A DNA stretch of 64,000 nt from Tessaracoccus caeni (GTDB taxonomy: Bacteria; Actinomycetota; Actinomycetes; Propionibacteriales; Propionibacteriaceae), in NCBI RefSeq assembly GCF_029211185.1, contig NZ_JARGDO010000009.1, forward strand, positions 62,001 to 126,000, in the 5' to 3' direction. Shown in pieces: positions 59,964 through 64,000 of this stretch. The notes under the pieces were generated by a model. That model made no database searches, had not been told where the DNA came from, and saw only the letters and a program-made list of their open reading frames with translations. The first letter of the stretch is position 1. Every line of letters starts with the position of its first letter. A program made the translations under genes and the position numbers.

Positions 59964-60197
59964 CGGTGCGGTGGAGCAGGTTCTCGCGCTCCTTGTGGTG
60001 CGAGCGAAGCGTGCTGCTGACGGTGTGGTGGAGCAGGTTCTTACGCTCCTTGTGGTGCGAGCGAAGCGAGCCACTGACGTAGGCGTGGTGGAGCCGATTC
60101 TTACGCTCCTGTGGTGCGAGTGAAGCGAGCCGCAGACAGCGTGGTCGAGCAGATTCCCACGCTCCTTGAGGTGCGAGCGAAGCGAGCCTCGAAAGGG
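59964..60197. repeat. Tandem array of 56-60-bp hairpin units
   Basis: Four units of the form GTGGAGCAGGTTC...CGCTCCTTG(T/A)GGTGCGAG...CGAAGCGAGC at 59971, 60028, 60088 and 60144, spaced 57, 60 and 56 bases. Each contains the dispersed hairpin half CGCTCCTTGAGGTGCGAG found at 41009, and the last unit ends like it in AGCCTCGAAAGGG. The array starts directly after the PEP-enzyme stop and may act as a terminator or as the scar of slippage. No protein is encoded. Bases 60200-60330 hold no feature. Confidence 0.85.
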
Positions 60198-60331
60198 CGT
60201 TACCGTGGGCAGGGATTTGTGTCGCGCCCGTCTTTGGGCTGTCGCTCGCTTCGAAGCGCCTCCCAGGTTCGTTCTGTCAGTGCTCGACGATCAGCGAGGC
60301 TGAATCCGTCACCGCTTGGGCTCATCCATGC

Positions 60332-60421
60332 TCAGCGGGGTTGTGAATATCAGCATGCTGATATTCACAACCCCGCTGATGCGAGATCGCAGTGCAACTG
60401 AACGGAATCAACCCCGATAAG
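60332..60421. repeat. Perfect 48-bp palindrome plus conserved tail, left of the STAND gene
   Basis: TCAGCGGGGTTGTGAATATC pairs exactly with its complement around the central CAGCATGCTG, 60332-60379 (48 bp, centre GCATGC). A 46-bp tail overlapping its last bases (60376-60421, CTGATGCGAGATCGC...GATAAG) matches the downstream copy at 63837-63882 in 39 of 46 bases. Confidence 0.85.
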
Positions 60422-60601
60422 GCGTAACGACCGGACGCTGCGGTCGAGCAAAACGTCTCCCTCAAACGCCTGGTCTGCGTCCGCGTGGGGTAAGCGGTTC
60501 GAACAACGCGGGAATGTTCTGGCCAGGTGGCGGTGAATCCGGGAACCAGGCACCGTCGGACATCCGCGCCGGTAACGTGTGACCCGTCGATAGGGGGACG
60601 G

Positions 60602-62878
60602 ATGTCGAAGGTGTCGTCGATCGTGAGCGCGGCGGTGCCGTGGGTCTTGGGAGTGTTCGGAGTGCCGCCCCTCGTTGCTGAGGGTGCTGGTGTTGTCGCT
60701 GCGGGGGTTGACACTGTTGTCGAGGCCGGGAAGGCAAGCGCGGCCCGCAACAGAGAGTTGCAGGCCTTCGTCGCGAAGGCTGCCGAGAGTTTCGAGGAGC
60801 AGTGCGGCCGCGAGATCACCCACCTGGGTGACTACGACCGAGAAGTCGTCGAGAAGCGGATGCGCGAGTTGCTGCAGGCAGCGGATCGTGACGCGATGCT
60901 CGGTGCGGCGCTGATCGGATACGACGAGTTCCAGCTCCGGCTCTTTGGTACGGAGGCGTGCGCCGGACTGGACGACGATGGTCGCGGATACCTTGTTGCA
61001 CTCTGTGGCCACGTCCACGGATTGGTGTTGTCCTTCGCCCAATCTGACGCTGTTCTCGGCGTTGCCAGTACGACGGCGATCAGGATCATCTGGCGAGAGT
61101 TGGCATCGCGCCCGACGCTCGATCAGGTGCAGCTACTGATCAGGCAGGCGATCTCGGGAGAGGTCGAGAAGCGGCGACACGTCGTGGGGTCTCGCCCGCG
61201 ATTGGCAGCTGGCTTCGTCACGCGCAACGAGATGCCCGCGCTGAGGGACGCGCTGGATCAGTCTGGGGTCGCGACGGTCTCCGCCTTGCAGGGCATGCGG
61301 GGTGCGGGCAAGTCGCAGTTGGCGTCGGCATACGCGGAGGCTTGCGAGAACGACCTCTGGCGATTCGTCGGCTGGATAACCGCCTCCACTCGTGAGCAGG
61401 CGATCACCGAGTTGGCGGCAGCGGCCCAGTCCACCGGCATCTCTGACGAAGAGATCCCGGAGAAGGCCGCCAGGCAACTACTCGCCTGGCTGAGTAGCGC
61501 CGGACCAGAGCCACGACTGCTGGTGTTCGACAATGTGAACAGCGCGGACGACGTCACCGACCTGATTCCTACCGGGCCCGGCATGCGGGTGATCGTCACC
61601 ACCACGCGCAAGGCAACTGCGCTGGGAAAACCCGTCGAAATCGGCGTCTACACGCCTCAGCAGGCCATCGACTACTTGCAGGACGCCACCGACGTTCGAG
61701 ACGAAGAAGGCGCGGGTGCCGTTGCCGAAGATCTGGGACGACTGCCGGTCGCGCTGACCCAGGCGGCGGTCGTGATCAAGGGACGCAACTATGACTTCCG
61801 CCGGTATCGGGAACTGCTATCCAGTGGCCGGGGGCTCGACAGGGTGGTTGAGACGGAAGACGGCGCCTATCCCCAGTTGGTCGGTGTGGCACTGCGGCTG
61901 GCGTACACCGATGTGCTGAAGGGCTTGCCCGGCGAAGTGTCGGATGCGGCAGAGCACGTGCTGGGGGCCCTGGCGCTGTTGGCCGAGCCGGGCGTGCCCC
62001 GTGAGTGGCTACGCGGGCTTGGGGACGATGAGTTCGTGGTCGACGAGACGGTGGGCGCCCTAGTCAAGAACTCGATCCTGATCGAGTCCGAGGACCGACG
62101 CATCGTCTCGCTGCACCGGCTACAGGCCCAGGTGATCCGTGAGGACTTTGAGGCTCGCAATGAAATGGGGGCCGCCGTTCGAAACGCCTGCGTCGCGATG
62201 CATGGGGCGAGTTGGTATGTCGCGAATACCTACCTGGTGGAGCGGGACAATAACCGTGAGATAGCTAGTCAGTTCGTTGCGGTCAGGGAGCAGTCACACT
62301 CTACATCGCTGATGAATGACGAGGACTGGATGCGACTTGTGGCGGCCGTGGTGTATCGGTCAAGTCAGCAGCTCGATCCTTATCCTGCTATCGAACTTGA
62401 GGGCTACCTGGAAGATGTAAATAGAGTATTAGGAGCCGATTGTCGAGAAGCTCTTATGTTCTGTAACAATCTCGGTGTCGTCTACGAGTTGGTAGGTGAT
62501 CTTGGTCGGGCCCGTTTGTTCTACGAGAGAGCACTGGACGGGCTATCTAAAGTAACAGGAGCTGATCAGTCTGATGTGCTAGCGGCCAGGAATAATCTGG
62601 CTGGTGTTTATCTGTCATCAGGTAATTTGACTCAAGCGGCTTCGATGCTGGAGAGGGTTGTTTGCGATGCAAAACGAGTCTTCGGTGAGAGGCATCCAGA
62701 TACCTTGATGTTTCGGGGCAATCTTGCGAAGGCCTACGAAGCGGTGGGGGATCTGAGTAGAGCATCTGTGCTGTTCGATAGGCTTACGGAAGATACGTCG
62801 CGCATCCTGGGGAGCGGTGATCAGCGCACGTTTACCGCTCGTAGCGGGCTCGCGCGTGCGTATAAGGAGCAAGGGTGA
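60602..62878 (+). CDS. STAND NTPase with TPR repeats, N-terminal part before a frameshift
   Basis: NLR-like signal-transduction ATPase, 758 residues to the early stop. The ATG at 60602 has GGGGGACGG upstream. Residues 1-190 are an uncharacterised N-terminal, possibly effector, domain beginning with a hydrophobic segment (IVSAAVPWVLGVFGVPPLVA). The NB-ARC/NTPase has Walker A GMRGAGKSQ (231-239), Walker B LLVFDNV (306-312), VIVTTTR (330-336) and LGRLPVAL (378-385). After about residue 600 come 42-residue TPR units. The frame ends at TGA 62876-62878 in the middle of a TPR; see the next entry. The gene is framed by palindromic repeats. Confidence 0.85.
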   Translation: MSKVSSIVSAAVPWVLGVFGVPPLVAEGAGVVAAGVDTVVEAGKASAARNRELQAFVAKAAESFEEQCGREITHLGDYDREVVEKRMRELLQAADRDAMLGAALIGYDEFQLRLFGTEACAGLDDDGRGYLVALCGHVHGLVLSFAQSDAVLGVASTTAIRIIWRELASRPTLDQVQLLIRQAISGEVEKRRHVVGSRPRLAAGFVTRNEMPALRDALDQSGVATVSALQGMRGAGKSQLASAYAEACENDLWRFVGWITASTREQAITELAAAAQSTGISDEEIPEKAARQLLAWLSSAGPEPRLLVFDNVNSADDVTDLIPTGPGMRVIVTTTRKATALGKPVEIGVYTPQQAIDYLQDATDVRDEEGAGAVAEDLGRLPVALTQAAVVIKGRNYDFRRYRELLSSGRGLDRVVETEDGAYPQLVGVALRLAYTDVLKGLPGEVSDAAEHVLGALALLAEPGVPREWLRGLGDDEFVVDETVGALVKNSILIESEDRRIVSLHRLQAQVIREDFEARNEMGAAVRNACVAMHGASWYVANTYLVERDNNREIASQFVAVREQSHSTSLMNDEDWMRLVAAVVYRSSQQLDPYPAIELEGYLEDVNRVLGADCREALMFCNNLGVVYELVGDLGRARLFYERALDGLSKVTGADQSDVLAARNNLAGVYLSSGNLTQAASMLERVVCDAKRVFGERHPDTLMFRGNLAKAYEAVGDLSRASVLFDRLTEDTSRILGSGDQRTFTARSGLARAYKEQG

Positions 62879-63656
62879 CTGGGGTCGCGCGATCTCGTTG
62901 AATGAGGAACTGATGAGGGACTGTCAGCAGATCTTGGGTCCAGATCATCCTAGGACTGTGCGGATACGGGACGATCTTGCCACTATGTACGAGGCTGCGG
63001 GTCAATTCGAGCGAGCCATCTCATTGCATGCGCGTGCGTTGTGGGATAGCGAGCGGATTCTGGGTGTTGGTCATCCAGTAACGCTTACTTGTAGAAACAA
63101 CCTCGCCTACGCTTACGAGTCGGCGGGTGATTTAGATCGGGCGTTCTCGCTTTACGAACAGACGCTGCTGGATCGCGAACGACTCCTGGGTCTCGATCAT
63201 CCGAGCACCTTGGTGTCTTGTAACAATCTTGCCGGCCTGTATCAGGCGAAGGGAGAGATAGGGAAGGCGGTTTCCTTGTATAAGCGGACGCTGGGGGATA
63301 GGGAGCGCTTCTTGGGGGCTGATCATCCGGACACGTTGATCTCTCTTAATAACCTTGCTGGTGCGTATCGCGCCGCAGGTAATCTGGTTCGAGCTGTACG
63401 TCTCTATGAGCGTGGTTTAGATGAGTGTGGGCGTGTGCTGGGTAAGGAACATGCAACCACTTTGGGGGTGTGGCGAAATCTCGCCGATACATATGGGATG
63501 ATCGGTCGGTGGCGGGAGGCGTTCATGACGCTGGAGGAAGCAGTCAAAGTGTCGAAAAAGGCCTATGGCGCCGAACATCCAATAACTCAAGGTCTATTGG
63601 AACGTAGGGATGCTATCAGTCGTATGGGTGTGTTTTGGGTAGGTGGCGATCATTGA
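62874..63656 (+). pseudogene. Continuation of the STAND/TPR gene in the next frame
   Basis: Removing one G from the GGG at 62873-62875 restores AYKEQGDWGRAISLNEELM, a normal TPR, so this 260-residue part belongs to the same protein (about 1,017 residues in total). It carries five and a half kinesin-light-chain-type TPRs of 42 residues (pattern NNLAxxY...G...A..LYE..L...LG..HP.TL), for a total of nine. This TPR part has many A/T-ended codons and is visibly less GC-rich than the NTPase part. On its own it could start at ATG 62913. Real mutation, phase variation and sequencing error are all possible. Confidence 0.8.
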
Positions 63657-63796
63657 TCTTGACGATTTGTTTGAGCTCGAAAGCTATGGACTGATCAGCC
63701 GCCACGGACTATTGACCCGAATCCTCAAGTAGGGACACGTCCCCGCTGTCGAGGGCGCTCGCAGCAGCGTCGCTGCTCAGGCGTGCGACGGCTCGC

Positions 63797-63882
63797 CCAG
63801 GTTCTGGATGTCAGCATGCTGACGTCAACGACCTGGCTGATCCGAGATCGCGGGGCAGCTGAACGGAATTAACCTGGATAAG
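63797..63882. repeat. Second palindrome-plus-tail element, right of the STAND gene
   Basis: Imperfect 40-bp palindrome with arms CCAGGTTCTGGATGTCAG and CTGACGTCAACGACCTGG around CAGCATGCTG (63797-63836), then a tail CTGATCCGAGATCGC...GATAAG (63837-63882) that matches the left copy. The arms differ in sequence from the left copy but still pair, so structure seems conserved. Bases 63657-63796 show no gene. Confidence 0.8.
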
Positions 63883-63918
63883 ACCGCGCTGGCTTGCGCA
63901 CCGTTGGCTCAGCTCAGC

Positions 63919-64000
63919 TCAGCTCAGGCCGACGAACTCCTTGAAGGCCTCCACGCCGTCGAAGGTGACGGTGCCTGTCGGGCGGACGAAATGATCGGGG
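63919..64000 (-). CDS. C-terminal end of a leftward gene (partial)
   Basis: The minus strand reads DHFVRPTGTVTFDGVEAFKE followed by FVGLS and a TGA at 63921-63919, with a continuous frame to the window edge. The stop lies in a short AGCTC tandem repeat (about 63908-63926). Only 27 codons are visible; I do not recognise the protein. Confidence 0.5.
   Translation of the reverse strand, partial: PDHFVRPTGTVTFDGVEAFKEFVGLS

Noticed and set aside
59697-60074. Minus-strand frame with repeated ARFARTTRSVRTCS-like units
   Set aside because: It is the translation of the hairpin-repeat array plus the shadow of the PEP enzyme.
59344-60197. Possible CRISPR array
   Set aside because: The repeats are tandem with diverged units and no unique spacers, one set is in frame inside a gene, and no cas genes are present.
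63908-63926. AGCTC microrepeat
   Set aside because: Four short units at a stop codon; too small to mean more than polymerase slippage.

Overview
The window is high-GC bacterial DNA with tightly packed genes, GTG starts, AAGGAG-type ribosome sites and an actinobacterial gene content: a resuscitation-promoting factor, a SigB/F-type sigma factor, an ANTAR regulator, an IdeR-type iron box, a GPGG small membrane protein and MmyB-type regulators. Together these fit an actinomycete, possibly Propionibacteriaceae; the family is an inference. I see no rRNA, tRNA, CRISPR array, intact transposase or prophage.

Layout. 0-2 kb: the start of a mevalonate kinase overlapping a TctA/TctB-type permease pair. 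2-8 kb: RpfB, an MMPL transporter, a YHS protein, a SigB-type sigma factor, a GPGG micro-protein and a PAS-ANTAR regulator; two of the small genes have SigB-type promoters. 8-13 kb: a DtxR/MntR regulator convergent with a manganese-type ABC uptake operon, then MutY and a HAD phosphatase. 13-15 kb: a His-rich membrane protein and an unusual DUF305-CueP fusion lipoprotein, probably a copper-handling pair. 15-21.5 kb: oxidoreductases, two esterases and a two-gene toxin-antitoxin-like nucleotidyltransferase module. 21.7-25.8 kb: an iron-siderophore ABC operon behind an IdeR-like box. 25.8-29.8 kb: a NarL-type two-component pair, a secreted beta/gamma-crystallin-like protein and a GT87 mannosyltransferase. 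29.8-36.9 kb: a divergent sugar-acid catabolic locus (UlaD, UlaE, AraD/UlaF, a phosphotriesterase-like lactonase, PfkB kinase, MFS importer) controlled by a SorC regulator that has three near-identical operator palindromes. 37-41 kb: a heterodimeric ABC exporter whose two subunits carry complementary degenerate ATPase motifs. 41-46.5 kb: S41 peptidase, threonine degradation (Tdh, Kbl), a frameshifted PIN toxin, an acetyltransferase and an MmyB regulator. 46.8-54.7 kb: a HxlR switch with a nested palindrome, an RmlC-like epimerase, an AAA/DUF4143 gene framed by direct repeats, glutathione peroxidase, an NmrA-like protein, CorA and a second MmyB regulator. 54.8-60 kb: an alpha/beta hydrolase, a GPH symporter and a PEP-synthase/rifampin-phosphotransferase-like enzyme with an internal 36-bp minisatellite.

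The most unusual part is the last 4 kb. A tandem hairpin-repeat array is followed by a perfect 48-bp palindrome and a STAND NTPase with nine TPR units. Its 3' half is visibly less GC-rich, and one extra G breaks the reading frame. A second, covarying copy of the palindrome-plus-tail element lies downstream, so the gene looks like a framed cassette of the kind seen for bacterial NLR-like defence genes.
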